Shown here piece by piece: positions 16,719-27,377 of a stretch of 38,875 nucleotides of DNA. The DNA is taken from contig NZ_LECT01000035.1 in the NCBI RefSeq assembly GCF_001027925.1, positions 1 to 38,875 of the forward strand, read 5' to 3'. A program made the translations under genes and the position numbers. The stretch comes from Rhodopirellula islandica (GTDB lineage: Bacteria > Planctomycetota > Planctomycetia > Pirellulales > Pirellulaceae). Numbering within the stretch: the stretch's first letter is position 1; every line of letters begins with the position of its first letter. Below the pieces are notes generated by a model. It worked only from the letters and a program-made list of their open reading frames with translations. It had not been told where the DNA came from and did not search any database.

Positions 16719-19700
16719 TCACAAACCTTCCGCGGTGTACCGCCAGCGTTTCAGATATCCAATCAGATCCGACATCTGATCAACCGACAAGGTTTGTTCC
16801 ATCCCACTGGGCATCAAAGAAGCGTCGACCGCACGAAAGGTTTCGATGTCATCGCGACTCACTCGGCGTTGTTGGTTTTCCGCTTCCAGCAAAGTGACGG
16901 ATTCGGAATCTTCCTTGTGCAGCAACCCTGAGACGACCTCGCCATCCACCGTCAAGATTTGATAACGCGTGAAGGAAGCGTCGATGGCTGCATCGGGATT
17001 CAGGACCGCGACCAGCAACGCTTCCGCGGTTTTGGTGCGACTGTCACTGATGTCAGGCCCCACGGCATGCCCCACGCCTTCCATGCGGTGACAATTGGAA
17101 CAGTGTTGTGCAAACAACTTTCGACCGCTGGAAACATCCGCGCTCGAAAACCGGCTCGCGACTTCGGCGTACTGCTTCAGGACCTTGGCTCGATCCTCGG
17201 GCGGTGCAAACGTTTGATTGGCGAGTTCACGAATCGCTTTGTCGCGATGAGAACGCAAGGCGTTCGCGGTGGTCGCATCCACAAACGAACGAGGCAGATG
17301 CTCTTGCTTGACCGCCAAAAGCAACCACTTGGCGGTGTCGGAATCAGAACGAGCTCGTCGGCAGACCACAGCACGTTCCTCCGGTCGCCAGGGATCCTGA
17401 TGTGAAACCAAAATCGAACGCGTCCATTCAGGGTCCGTTTTCAACAGCCCGTCCAAGATGCGCGAACGCAGATCGGCGCCCGTGGAATCCGTCAGTCGAT
17501 CACGAAGTTCAGGGGAATCGGGAGCGAGTGGAAGCAATACCTCCACCGCATCTTTGCGTCGGCCATGGTCCTGATTGGGATCCACCAAGGTCGCTTTTGC
17601 GGTCTCCGCGACAAGAGCGAAGAAATCCACTTTGGTACCGTTGATCGCCGCCTTGACCTTGGCGGTCGATCGCACGCCCGTGATCCAGTTGGCGACGAAT
17701 TGGAACGCGTCGTTTTTGTCATCGACGCTTGAAATCAGATCCAGTGTTGTCTCGGGATCGGTCGCGGCTGAACGCCGAATCCAGCGCAGAAGATTGGATC
17801 GATGGGCGGCAGTGAGTTGGGTTTCGTCCACTTCAATCGATCGACGAACGAGTTCCTGCAGCATCGGTGGCGGAACAGTGGGAAGCAGTTTTGCGACCAA
17901 GTTCGAATCCGCTTGTTCCACCGCAAGCTTGTTCAGGGAGTCCGTGACGGATTGGAATTCCGCGGACTGCGGATGACTTGCGATTGCTTCGCATGCGTCC
18001 GACGCGAGAAAGGCTTCCAAGGCAACGCGGCGGACCAACGGACTGTCGTCACGCACGAAAGAACGGAACGTTTTCGCGTCCCATCGGGGTGTGAGCTGCG
18101 CGGCAATGGCTCGCAGGCGAGGTTCCGATTCGGTGGTGAGCTTGGATTGTTGTGCGGGAGCGAGGCGTCCGAGCTGAGCCAGCAAGGTGGCCACACGGGC
18201 TTGGGTGGGCGGGTTGGTTTCAGGTGATTGCAGCAGTTCGGAGAGTTTCTTCTCGACGAGTGGCTTGGACGTTGGATCAGCCAATCGCTGCGTCAGGTGC
18301 AGGGTCGCCAAGGATCGGCGGACAGGATCGTCGGAACGCAATGCTTCGATGGCGTCTTGGTTGTTTTGAATGGACTGAAAGCCCGACTCGGCACCCGGCG
18401 GAATCAAACGCCAGATGCGGCCAAGGTTGTTGCCGTGCCATGTGTCGGGGCGGTTCTTCAGTTCCTCGGGCGCCCAATCGGGATGCTCGATCACGGCGCG
18501 AGCCATGTCGAGCACCAGCACTGCGTCATGTTGATCGGCCACCAAGTCCACCGGGCGAAACCAGGTGTGTGCATTGGCGAGCCACTCGGTTTCAGCTGGC
18601 TCTCGCGTCGCTTGCCAGTTTTCACCATCAAATCGCAGTTGCTGTCGTTGGACCAGGGATCCGGTCGGTTCACAAACCAGCAACCACTCGTCGTTGACCG
18701 CCAACACACCGCAAGCGGCGCTGAATTGACCGGCATGAAGATGGCTGGTCGTCCAGGCATCGCTGATCGGATGAACCTCAGATTGTTCACCTGCGGCGGC
18801 GATGTCCAACAACGCATCAACCGGTGCCAATTCACGATCTCGTCGGATTGTGTTGGCGTCCAGGACCGCCTGGATCGCGGGGTTGCGATTGCTGCAACCG
18901 ATTCGGCGACCGAAATCATCGATCGTCAAACCGTGTTGGCTGTTGCCGGAGACTCTTCCCCAGTGGCCACCGCGAGGGTCGAAGCAAAAGTCATTTTGTG
19001 AAAGCGTGAGGGGGCCAGTCTTGGAATCGAACAGAGGGGCGACCGCTTCGATCTTTCCGCCACGCAACCCGTTGGCGACGTAGACCAGTCCATCCGGTCC
19101 GAGAGTTGGATGGTTCGCTCGCAGTTGCTCATTGCCCGTCGTGAAGCCACGGAACCAAGTTTGGTGATCGTCTGCCAATCCGTCTCCGTCGGTGTCTCTC
19201 AGCCAAGCGATCTCTCCCGCCAGCGTCACGATCGCTCCATCGAGCCAGGCATCCGGCGTGTCGGAATCCTGTTCGCCTGATTTTCGCGAGGGCCATGGCA
19301 GCACTCCCGTTGCGAAATTGAGCCCCTCCGCAAATGTGGTGGCTTGGTCCATCACGCCATCGCCATCGGTGTCACTCAGGACACGAATCCTGCCCTTCGT
19401 CGGTTTGACATCCTCGGCAGGTTGTGGGTAGTCGGGCATTTCGACAACCCACAATCGACCCTGCGGATCCCATGCGGCTGAGACTGGATCGATGGTCATC
19501 GGTTCGGCAGCAACCAGTTGCAATTTCCACCCCTCCCGCAATTGCATCGTGTCGGCGATGACGGACGGGCTGGGGGATTCGTTGGGCTGTGCCGCCACGT
19601 GTTCGAAAGGACAGCCGCACAGGATGAGAACCAGCAAGGCAGAGGCCCACAAACGCAATCGCCTTCGAAGCGTTTTCCAAAACGTCTCGAATCCGCTGAG

Positions 19701-22700
19701 CATCACCGCGGTGACCATCAAAGCAAGTGCGAGTGGGATGGGTGCTAAAATCATTGCGATGCATCCAAGTCCAAAAATCCAGGTCGCGGGGTGAGCCATC
19801 AAGTCCTGAATGTTCGTCACCCAGTTTGCTTGTGGGGTGTTGCGTCGAGTTCGACTGGGTTGCAAACGCAAGACGATCAACAGACAGGCACTGGTCAATA
19901 ATAGCAGGAACCGCATGCCATGCTGTGCCCACTGCATGGTCATCGACGATGGGGATGCCGTCGACCATTGCGGGGGCAGCGATTGTTCACTCGACTGATA
20001 TTGGCTGTCCACGATCCAGCGGTCTGGCTGTTGACTTGTGAGCACAAAGGACCACTGGCCGTCACCCAGTTTGGATGCTTCGTTGAGTTGCCACCATTCA
20101 TCGGTTTCGTTGGCCGAGTAACGTTGGATTTGCAACGCCAGAAAAGACTCCATTTCACTCCATGAAAACAGAGATTCCGGCGGGCGGTTGGTCAGTTCAG
20201 CGGAAAGTCGCTCCAGCGATACCGAGTCCTCGATGGAAGCATTGGTCGGGTCGAATCGGGTGCCAGCGGATTGGCTGATCGAGGCGTAACGTTGTAGCCA
20301 AGTTTTCATCCAGGCGGCGACTTCTTCATCGCGGCGATCGGCCAACGAATCGGAAGCGGCGGCAATCGAGCGAACGGTGTTGGTCGCCAAGATTTGCCAG
20401 CGTTGATCCGAGGTGATCGCTTTCCATCGATTCCCCTTGGTTGCCAAGTTTTCTTGGTTCGAACCGCTGGTGTCTGGTTTGATGGAAGTGACGTTTCCTT
20501 CGTCTGGATCGTCAGTGGTTGCGACGGCGGCAGCCGAAGTTGGATTGGAAAGTGCAAGCAAATTCGCTGGGTTGCTTCGCCGAGACAGCAATCGGGTGTA
20601 GGTGCACGGAGGCGGCGTTTGAATCTCATCCCATGAAGGTGTGCTTGATTCTCGCTGGTTGGGTTTTCGAAGTCCTTCATCCATTTCCAGTAGAACCTCG
20701 ATTCCCTGGCTGAGACGGCTCAACGGCAACAGGAATTGGAGCTTCCCTTCTGGTGCCGGGATCACGTCTGCCGGCAGTCCATTTGTCCAACCCGCCACAA
20801 AATGAGCGTGCTCTGGCAGGTTCAGCGTCAAGTGAGAGGCATCGCCGGGAACGATGTCAAACCGACTGACCAAAAAACGATCGTTCAGCAATTGGTGGTC
20901 CGCATGCACGATTGCAGCGACGTTGTTGGTCTTGCGTAACGGTTCCAGTTCCACCGACCAGTTCTCGCTCGCGACTCGGAAGTAGCTGTGTTCTTCGTTG
21001 CCGTCAGAGGTCCGTTGAGTGAGGGTTGGGGCCGTGTCTTCCTCGTTCGAACGGCTGGCCGGTTCGTTGTTGGTCGGTGCCTTGTCCGTCGCGACGACCG
21101 TGTCCGTCGCGACGCTCTTGGCGAGGGCCTCTTGGGCCGGCAGATTCCACCTTGGTTGCGGCATGGGTTCGACACCGTTGGTTTCCCAGCGGATCGGAGC
21201 GTTCGTCAAGCGGTTGGGAACCACGATGTCGGTGCGCGCACGCTGTGATTGCAACACGCGAATTTTGGGGACACTCACACGCAACAAATCACCCGCCGCG
21301 AGCCGGCTGGTCAGGCGAATGGAGCGGATGCGTTTGTCGGCCAAGCGAATGCGGATGACCTGCCGAGCGGGACTGAGCGTCGGTTGACGCGTTGACGCAC
21401 ACAGCGGATGGATTTGCAGCGCGTCGCACCACCGCGACGGCATTTCAACATCGAGGAAGTCCGGTGATTGCTTGGAATTCAACTGAATGTCCGTTTGAGC
21501 GATCCAGCGTCCTTCTTCCCACCGCAATGCAACCCGGACATCCGTCTGAAAAGGGTGGCGGATCGGAGTCACCCGAAATCGAGCGTCTCCCAGCACATTC
21601 AACGCGGAGTCACGAATCAACCATTGATCAATCAGGATCTTCCCTGCAGCGAGCATGGACGCTGGGCCCGCGTCCCCTGACTTTTCGCCTTCCAACGGAG
21701 GGGGCGTCTTCCACTGGATGTTGGCGTTGGCCGAACGTGAGACAACCACTTCATTCACGGAGGAGATGTCACCGATGGAATGCACCGGTTCGATGTGCAT
21801 CAACGCCAATGCATTGTCATTTGACTTTCGCTGTGCAACTTGAGCTTCCACCAACACCTCCATTCCTCGGCCTTCGTAGCGGATCAAAAGACAATCGTGG
21901 TTGTCTTCTCGAACCAATTTCCACTGCGTGCCTGAGGCGGCTGATCCCGAGTCCATCGGATTGGTGGTCGGATCAACGATCGCATCCTCTTCCTCATCGT
22001 CGAGATTGGTGGTCCCGGGAGCCTCGGAAGCCACGCCACCGGCAGCGGCCGGAGAAGTGTCGGGCAGGCCAGGTTGTTGAATCCGCCAGTTGAAAATCTG
22101 TGCTTGGGGCGGAATCGCAATTTTGATCATCTGCGGACGAAAGCTCTCCGGCAGCGTCGGTGTGGTGTCCTCGCCATTGGGATCGATGGTTCCAAGCACC
22201 GGATTGGTGGTGGCGGAATCCGCGGCAACCGGGTTCGGGTCAAAGGTCGCTTCGAGACGAATGGATTGGTGCGACGCATCCAAGTGGATCTCTTGCTTCG
22301 CATGAAAGACCAAGCGGCTCCGGTCCACAATGCCGATGCGGACAATCGGGGTGGTACCAGAACTCTTGGCGGCTCGGTCGAGGCGACTGATGGATCCCGA
22401 CCATTGGGCATAAAATTGTTCCGCCGGAACCCGTTCGGTACCCAAGGAAGCGGGCCACAGCGGCTGCAGTTCACTCGACAGCGTCCAGGCCACCAACGTT
22501 TCCGAAAAAACGGTGCGTGAATTGGCGAGGGTTGAGTCGGCGTCTTTGGGTTCTTGCCAGTGATCGTGCAAGGAGAGACCGGGACAGCTCAGGACACGTT
22601 CGTCATCGACCGGCGACTCGGGTGGATTGTCAGAGTCATTCGGTTCCGTGTTGTTCGCTTCGGATTCGGGGGCACCGGATCCTGCTGACCAAGCCGAACT

Positions 22701-25700
22701 GAGGTCCCAGACCAATCGAATGGGTTCGGTCGATGAACTGACGCGTGTCAGCATCCATTGGTTAGTCGTTTGCCGCAGCAACTTCCAGTCGCGAGAAAGC
22801 AAACGTGGGATCGAGGTGGTTTCTCGATGGAACCGAAGGATGACTTCACCGCCGGGGGGAGGTGATTGCAAAGGCTCCAACTCACATTCGACGGAACAAT
22901 GGTTCGTGGTGGCGTTCAACCAATAACGCCGTTTCCATTGCAATGCGCTGTTCCAAGCCTCCGGCAGTTGTGTCTCGCCGTCGGCGTTGTTGGGTGTGTC
23001 GGCTTCGCTTTCGGAGGCCGGGACGATGTCGCTGGCAAGAGCATCGGCGGTTGCTTTGCTTTGCAAATGAATGTGCAGTTGGCTGCATGGTCCAATGGCG
23101 AACTGATTGGATGAGATGACGCCAAAACCAACTGGGCGATCCACCGCTGGCCACGCAATGTTGTCCGTCACCACCCGGTAATTGTGAATGCGGTAGTCGC
23201 GACGCACGACCAAACGAGCTTGTGGAAGACTGGGCAGCTCCGTCGTGATTTGCGTTCCTGTTGCGCGATGTGAGGTTTCGCATCGCAGACGAAGTTGCAG
23301 GTCGAATCGTGTGCCGGATGGAACCACAATCAGTGTCCCCGGCTGGTCGTCGGTGGTGGTCGTCAAGACTCGCGTGCTTTCGTCCGGGCGGATCAGCACC
23401 AACTCTTCGATGGATTCAGGCGAGAACGGAAGTCGAAGTCGACTGCTGGGCAGGGACGTTTCCACGGTGAATCGTGCCAGCAATTCGATTGGGAATTCTT
23501 CGCGAGCCAAGCTGATGGCTCGTTTCGAACGTTCGGAGGTCAAATCCAATTCGTAATTCGTATTCAGGAACGAAACCTGGCGAACACGCTCATCTGATCG
23601 GATGAGAAACAGGTCCTCATACAACGACTCGGGAATGTACGCTTTGTTGCCCATGGGTTGGTTGTTGGAATCCAATGGCACCAACACGTCCCTCGTTTGT
23701 GCGGATGCCACGCCACCGCTGATCACGAAGGTTCCGATCATGGCCCAGCCGATCCAGTTTCGTAGCAATGCGGAACTTGAAAAATCGCTGGGTGGATCTC
23801 CACCCGCCGAATGGGACGGGGAAGCGGAGCGATTCGATGGAGCGGGGCCGGCCGGCGGTTGCCGCACCGACGATTCGGATCGATGAGAAGATTGCCAATG
23901 TTGAGTCGTCAAACGCAGCAAGCTGATCGTCAACGGCAAGGCGACCCAGGCAGTCAACGAAACAAACGTTTCCGGCCACAGGAGCATCGCGAAAAGGCTC
24001 AACGCCAGACCGCAGGCGACTCCCCAACGCGCTGCCCAGCCTGCGATGAGACTGATTGCGAGGATCACCAATGCACCGACCCAGCCGACTCCAATCACGA
24101 TCTGGGAGAAGATCAAATGCGGTGCCTCGGAAGAACCTAGTAGTGGGATTTGCAGGCTGTCTTCGGCCGGGCTGACGCGCAGCTGCGAACTCAATGTCAG
24201 ACCGACGACACGCAAATCCGAAATCTGTGTTCGTCGCAACCACGACGTTTCAAACGACGTGGTCGTCCACTCCATTTCCAAGACCGCTTCGGATTGAGGG
24301 GGGGCTGCAAACCGAAGGTGATGTTGACGGGTCATTTCCGGTTGCACTTCCACCCCATTGATTCTGGCCTCAATCAGGTGAGCGTCCCAAGGGAATTCGA
24401 CTTCGATGGGCTGCGTGGCAACGATCTCAAAACGGGTTCGAACTCGATCGGCGCCACTGGCCGAAGCAATCACATGCGTGAGTTGTTGACGCACAAGGTT
24501 CGATGGCGGCATTTGGTTTTTGCGACGAACCTGGATGACCACGTGCGGAGAGGTTTCGTAGCGATAACGAAAAGACGCCGTTTCAGCAGCGATGTTGGCG
24601 GTCGGGATACCCACCAAATTCGCCACCGGATGAGCCAATTGCAGTTCCGAGTCGATCGACAGTTCGCAGGTTTGTGAGGTTGCGTCTGCCAAGCGGAACA
24701 AACCGATTGGATGTGACTCCGATTTTGCATGCTTGTGGGGTTGGACGTCGCTGTCGCTGGTCGGATGGATGCAAGTCCCGATCAAGGAGGACTGGTCACT
24801 GAAGTTCCGTGGCACCGGAATGCTCCACTCAAACCATCCGCCGGTTCCAACCGGTGCTGGCGTGGCCTGGGCGACGTCGGTGGCGAGTGGGGGTTCGCCC
24901 TCCCGTTCCGGTTGCGGTTTCATGGATTGACGCGGTACCCACCGCAGCACGATTCCTTCGTCCTCCACGGAATTGAATGCCGATGAAGGCGAAAGGCGAG
25001 TTTGCCATTTCACGTCTTCCGGTGGAGATTGTTCGGATCTTGCAGCCAAGCGAACTTTGACGGACCGCGATGTCTGCGGCAAACCTTCGACTTGTACCTG
25101 CACCCGTTGTTGGATGCCGTTGCGAACCATCGTCAAGCTGGTTTGGCACGAGCCGACGATGGTGCTGTCGGGGGTTTCCAAAGTGAGGGAAGGTGTTTGG
25201 CGAATCGATTGACTCAGGACGATCGCATCACCAGGAAGTGGCGCAAAGAAACGTCGTTGCTCGGTGGACAGCTCCGAGAATTCGATTCGCGAAGGCGTGA
25301 TCGCGGTTTCCGCTGTCCAGCCCATGTCCGCCGGTGGAATCACCGCCGCCGTCATTTGCCCAGGGCAATGGATGACTCGTATCATCCACAGGGCATTCAC
25401 GCGAGGGTTGTTGGGGTCTCGCCGGGTTTGTCCTGTGGCACGGATCTCCAGGGTTCCCTCCCCACTGGATCGTGTTTGAATTTCATCGGGACTTGGCCAA
25501 ACCGTGATGCGACGACCGCGGCGATTGGGAGCGTTGATGGTCAGGGTTCGGCGAGTTTCGCCCACTGTGATCGAATCGAAGGAGAAACCATCCTGGATCT
25601 CCAGCTGAATGGGCGCCAATCGATCGGAGGCCATTGTCAATTGAATCGAGCAACGCGCTTGAATGGCGTTGTCTTCGAGCAGGAATCGAGCTTGATGATC

Positions 25701-27377
25701 CGCGTAGAGAAGCGGCTCGGATTGGGCCAGTTGGAGTCCCCATGAGTTCGCCAGCGAAGGAACCGGCGCTGCATCGGGATTGCCTGTGTCATCGGTCGTT
25801 TCAGAAAGCAACTTTGGATCCCAAGGGGCTCGCGAAACAGGCGGTCCAATTGCGTTCCAAATCGAAGTGGAGTCGGACGACGAGGCAGCCTCCTTTGGGG
25901 GCGGTAGGAGTTGCCAGTCGTCCGGCAATTGCCAACCTGTTGCGAACAGGTGCGCGGGCATCGTCCACTGCAATTGCCACGGCGCCGCGGAGACCACAAA
26001 CGAAGTGGGGAAGATCGGCTCCGGCAGCGAGATGGAATCGCCGTTTGGATTCAGTGGCGAAGTTCCTTCCACCAAGATGACCCGTGAATCGGCGGCGGGA
26101 GGGACGTCGGCTTCGTCGATGGCAGCCAATTGGATGATCGACGCAGGTGATGCTTGGGAAATGGCGTCTTCGGGATGTGTGACCAAGGGGCGAGAGGTGA
26201 ACGGGACTTCACGCTCGTCAACCTCGATGCGAGTCACATCGCCTCGCAGCCAAACCCAAGGAGGGATGGAGGCGATGGGCTGAGGGTCGATGACCAAACG
26301 ACATTGCCAATTCAGAATCGAGCCATCGTGATCCAACGTCATCCGGCAACCGCGAACGATGGTTGCGGTTTGCACTTCAGCAGCGGCCTCATCCAACGTT
26401 TGCAATTGCAAATCCAATCGCTGTGAACCAGCCGATTCGACGAAGATCCAACGACTGTCTTCTGGCGGCGAGCCGCTGAGGTTGTTGTCAGAGATGTTTT
26501 CGTACCAACTGGGCAGCGCCTCCGTCGGGACTTCTCGCAACACCGCTTGCTCGCAATGCAGTCTCTGGTTGGCGGGGACTTGGATCCACAACCGCGAAAT
26601 CAAAGCCCGTGGCAGTCCGAGTTCCCAGCGGCTTCCGTTCCATGTGGGCATCGCCTGTTGTCGCCAATCCCATGCCAGCGTTCGATTGGCCAGTGGCCGA
26701 TCCGAACCACTGGTGACGATGGTGAGCAATCCAGAATTGCTGGACTCAAAGAGAGCGGTCGACGAGTCCGTTTCAAACCCCGATTCGTCATCCATTTCAC
26801 GCAGTCGGGAGACGGCAAAGCTGACTTTGCCAAACGGTTGTCGGTTGCCGGCTTGGGACGAAAACAGCATCCGACTTGCCTTGCTGTTCAAGGCTCCGTC
26901 TTGAATCGTCGCCACCATTTCGCATTCTAGGATGTCGTCGGTCGATAACTCGGGATCCACTTTGGCTGCTTCGTCCAGTGCTTGGCTCAGTTCGTCAGCA
27001 GCAACGGGGCGAAAGTCATCCGGCACCAGTCTTGCGATCTGGGAACCAAACAGCGAGATCCAACGCAAGGATTCGTCGCTGCGTACCTGTTGCGCGAGCG
27101 CTGTCCACTGAGCCAACGTCTCGGACGCTTCCCGGGAACGGGCTTCGGTTTCCACCGGGTTGACCGCAGTGGGCTCCTTCTCGGTTGATTCTTTCTCAAC
27201 CGATTCCTGCGGTTCTGAGGTTTCATCCGCCGAGTTTTCGTCCGTGGCTGTCTCGGTGACTTTTTCGCGATCGAGGGTCTCGGTCGGAGGGTCGTCAGCG
27301 AGGGCCAGTGAGGTCAGCGTCATCCAGGTTGCCAGGATCATCATCCCGATCGATCTGTTCGATCCGTATCGCTTCAT
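16719..27377 (-). CDS. Giant 3552-aa secreted/membrane protein: two beta-rich modules fused to a PVC dehydrogenase-HEAT-cytochrome c module
   Basis: One uninterrupted frame from ATG 27377, overlapping the upstream stop as ATGA. Module 1 (~1-1205): signal peptide ending SLALA at 27, Glu/Thr-rich stretch, extracellular-looking beta-rich sequence, membrane segments at about 1089-1150. Module 2 (~1206-2575) opens with a signal-peptide-like GTFVISGGVASAQ, then beta-rich sequence and membrane segments near 2485-2562. Module 3 (~2576-3552) opens with LWASALLVLILCGC...HVAAQ. It then has the planctomycete membrane-bound dehydrogenase beta-propeller (LREGWKLQLVAAEP, DTDGDGVMDQATTFAEGLN), HEAT-like repeats at about 3010-3330, and a cytochrome c domain with CSNCH (Cys3426, Cys3429, His3430) and a later MPSGM likely holding the axial Met. 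Module 3 alone resembles known ~1000-aa PVC proteins. Modules 1 and 2 match nothing I can name. Confidence 0.85.
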   Translation of the reverse strand: MKRYGSNRSIGMMILATWMTLTSLALADDPPTETLDREKVTETATDENSADETSEPQESVEKESTEKEPTAVNPVETEARSREASETLAQWTALAQQVRSDESLRWISLFGSQIARLVPDDFRPVAADELSQALDEAAKVDPELSTDDILECEMVATIQDGALNSKASRMLFSSQAGNRQPFGKVSFAVSRLREMDDESGFETDSSTALFESSNSGLLTIVTSGSDRPLANRTLAWDWRQQAMPTWNGSRWELGLPRALISRLWIQVPANQRLHCEQAVLREVPTEALPSWYENISDNNLSGSPPEDSRWIFVESAGSQRLDLQLQTLDEAAAEVQTATIVRGCRMTLDHDGSILNWQCRLVIDPQPIASIPPWVWLRGDVTRIEVDEREVPFTSRPLVTHPEDAISQASPASIIQLAAIDEADVPPAADSRVILVEGTSPLNPNGDSISLPEPIFPTSFVVSAAPWQLQWTMPAHLFATGWQLPDDWQLLPPPKEAASSSDSTSIWNAIGPPVSRAPWDPKLLSETTDDTGNPDAAPVPSLANSWGLQLAQSEPLLYADHQARFLLEDNAIQARCSIQLTMASDRLAPIQLEIQDGFSFDSITVGETRRTLTINAPNRRGRRITVWPSPDEIQTRSSGEGTLEIRATGQTRRDPNNPRVNALWMIRVIHCPGQMTAAVIPPADMGWTAETAITPSRIEFSELSTEQRRFFAPLPGDAIVLSQSIRQTPSLTLETPDSTIVGSCQTSLTMVRNGIQQRVQVQVEGLPQTSRSVKVRLAARSEQSPPEDVKWQTRLSPSSAFNSVEDEGIVLRWVPRQSMKPQPEREGEPPLATDVAQATPAPVGTGGWFEWSIPVPRNFSDQSSLIGTCIHPTSDSDVQPHKHAKSESHPIGLFRLADATSQTCELSIDSELQLAHPVANLVGIPTANIAAETASFRYRYETSPHVVIQVRRKNQMPPSNLVRQQLTHVIASASGADRVRTRFEIVATQPIEVEFPWDAHLIEARINGVEVQPEMTRQHHLRFAAPPQSEAVLEMEWTTTSFETSWLRRTQISDLRVVGLTLSSQLRVSPAEDSLQIPLLGSSEAPHLIFSQIVIGVGWVGALVILAISLIAGWAARWGVACGLALSLFAMLLWPETFVSLTAWVALPLTISLLRLTTQHWQSSHRSESSVRQPPAGPAPSNRSASPSHSAGGDPPSDFSSSALLRNWIGWAMIGTFVISGGVASAQTRDVLVPLDSNNQPMGNKAYIPESLYEDLFLIRSDERVRQVSFLNTNYELDLTSERSKRAISLAREEFPIELLARFTVETSLPSSRLRLPFSPESIEELVLIRPDESTRVLTTTTDDQPGTLIVVPSGTRFDLQLRLRCETSHRATGTQITTELPSLPQARLVVRRDYRIHNYRVVTDNIAWPAVDRPVGFGVISSNQFAIGPCSQLHIHLQSKATADALASDIVPASESEADTPNNADGETQLPEAWNSALQWKRRYWLNATTNHCSVECELEPLQSPPPGGEVILRFHRETTSIPRLLSRDWKLLRQTTNQWMLTRVSSSTEPIRLVWDLSSAWSAGSGAPESEANNTEPNDSDNPPESPVDDERVLSCPGLSLHDHWQEPKDADSTLANSRTVFSETLVAWTLSSELQPLWPASLGTERVPAEQFYAQWSGSISRLDRAAKSSGTTPIVRIGIVDRSRLVFHAKQEIHLDASHQSIRLEATFDPNPVAADSATTNPVLGTIDPNGEDTTPTLPESFRPQMIKIAIPPQAQIFNWRIQQPGLPDTSPAAAGGVASEAPGTTNLDDEEEDAIVDPTTNPMDSGSAASGTQWKLVREDNHDCLLIRYEGRGMEVLVEAQVAQRKSNDNALALMHIEPVHSIGDISSVNEVVVSRSANANIQWKTPPPLEGEKSGDAGPASMLAAGKILIDQWLIRDSALNVLGDARFRVTPIRHPFQTDVRVALRWEEGRWIAQTDIQLNSKQSPDFLDVEMPSRWCDALQIHPLCASTRQPTLSPARQVIRIRLADKRIRSIRLTSRLAAGDLLRVSVPKIRVLQSQRARTDIVVPNRLTNAPIRWETNGVEPMPQPRWNLPAQEALAKSVATDTVVATDKAPTNNEPASRSNEEDTAPTLTQRTSDGNEEHSYFRVASENWSVELEPLRKTNNVAAIVHADHQLLNDRFLVSRFDIVPGDASHLTLNLPEHAHFVAGWTNGLPADVIPAPEGKLQFLLPLSRLSQGIEVLLEMDEGLRKPNQRESSTPSWDEIQTPPPCTYTRLLSRRSNPANLLALSNPTSAAAVATTDDPDEGNVTSIKPDTSGSNQENLATKGNRWKAITSDQRWQILATNTVRSIAAASDSLADRRDEEVAAWMKTWLQRYASISQSAGTRFDPTNASIEDSVSLERLSAELTNRPPESLFSWSEMESFLALQIQRYSANETDEWWQLNEASKLGDGQWSFVLTSQQPDRWIVDSQYQSSEQSLPPQWSTASPSSMTMQWAQHGMRFLLLLTSACLLIVLRLQPSRTRRNTPQANWVTNIQDLMAHPATWIFGLGCIAMILAPIPLALALMVTAVMLSGFETFWKTLRRRLRLWASALLVLILCGCPFEHVAAQPNESPSPSVIADTMQLREGWKLQLVAAEPMTIDPVSAAWDPQGRLWVVEMPDYPQPAEDVKPTKGRIRVLSDTDGDGVMDQATTFAEGLNFATGVLPWPSRKSGEQDSDTPDAWLDGAIVTLAGEIAWLRDTDGDGLADDHQTWFRGFTTGNEQLRANHPTLGPDGLVYVANGLRGGKIEAVAPLFDSKTGPLTLSQNDFCFDPRGGHWGRVSGNSQHGLTIDDFGRRIGCSNRNPAIQAVLDANTIRRDRELAPVDALLDIAAAGEQSEVHPISDAWTTSHLHAGQFSAACGVLAVNDEWLLVCEPTGSLVQRQQLRFDGENWQATREPAETEWLANAHTWFRPVDLVADQHDAVLVLDMARAVIEHPDWAPEELKNRPDTWHGNNLGRIWRLIPPGAESGFQSIQNNQDAIEALRSDDPVRRSLATLHLTQRLADPTSKPLVEKKLSELLQSPETNPPTQARVATLLAQLGRLAPAQQSKLTTESEPRLRAIAAQLTPRWDAKTFRSFVRDDSPLVRRVALEAFLASDACEAIASHPQSAEFQSVTDSLNKLAVEQADSNLVAKLLPTVPPPMLQELVRRSIEVDETQLTAAHRSNLLRWIRRSAATDPETTLDLISSVDDKNDAFQFVANWITGVRSTAKVKAAINGTKVDFFALVAETAKATLVDPNQDHGRRKDAVEVLLPLAPDSPELRDRLTDSTGADLRSRILDGLLKTDPEWTRSILVSHQDPWRPEERAVVCRRARSDSDTAKWLLLAVKQEHLPRSFVDATTANALRSHRDKAIRELANQTFAPPEDRAKVLKQYAEVASRFSSADVSSGRKLFAQHCSNCHRMEGVGHAVGPDISDSRTKTAEALLVAVLNPDAAIDASFTRYQILTVDGEVVSGLLHKEDSESVTLLEAENQQRRVSRDDIETFRAVDASLMPSGMEQTLSVDQMSDLIGYLKRWRYTAEGL

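Noticed and set aside
19560..19720. Gene boundary splitting module 3 from the giant ORF
   Set aside because: An ATG at 19703 could start a separate protein, but the frame is open through it and no ribosome site is visible, so one CDS is reported and the doubt is kept as a finding.
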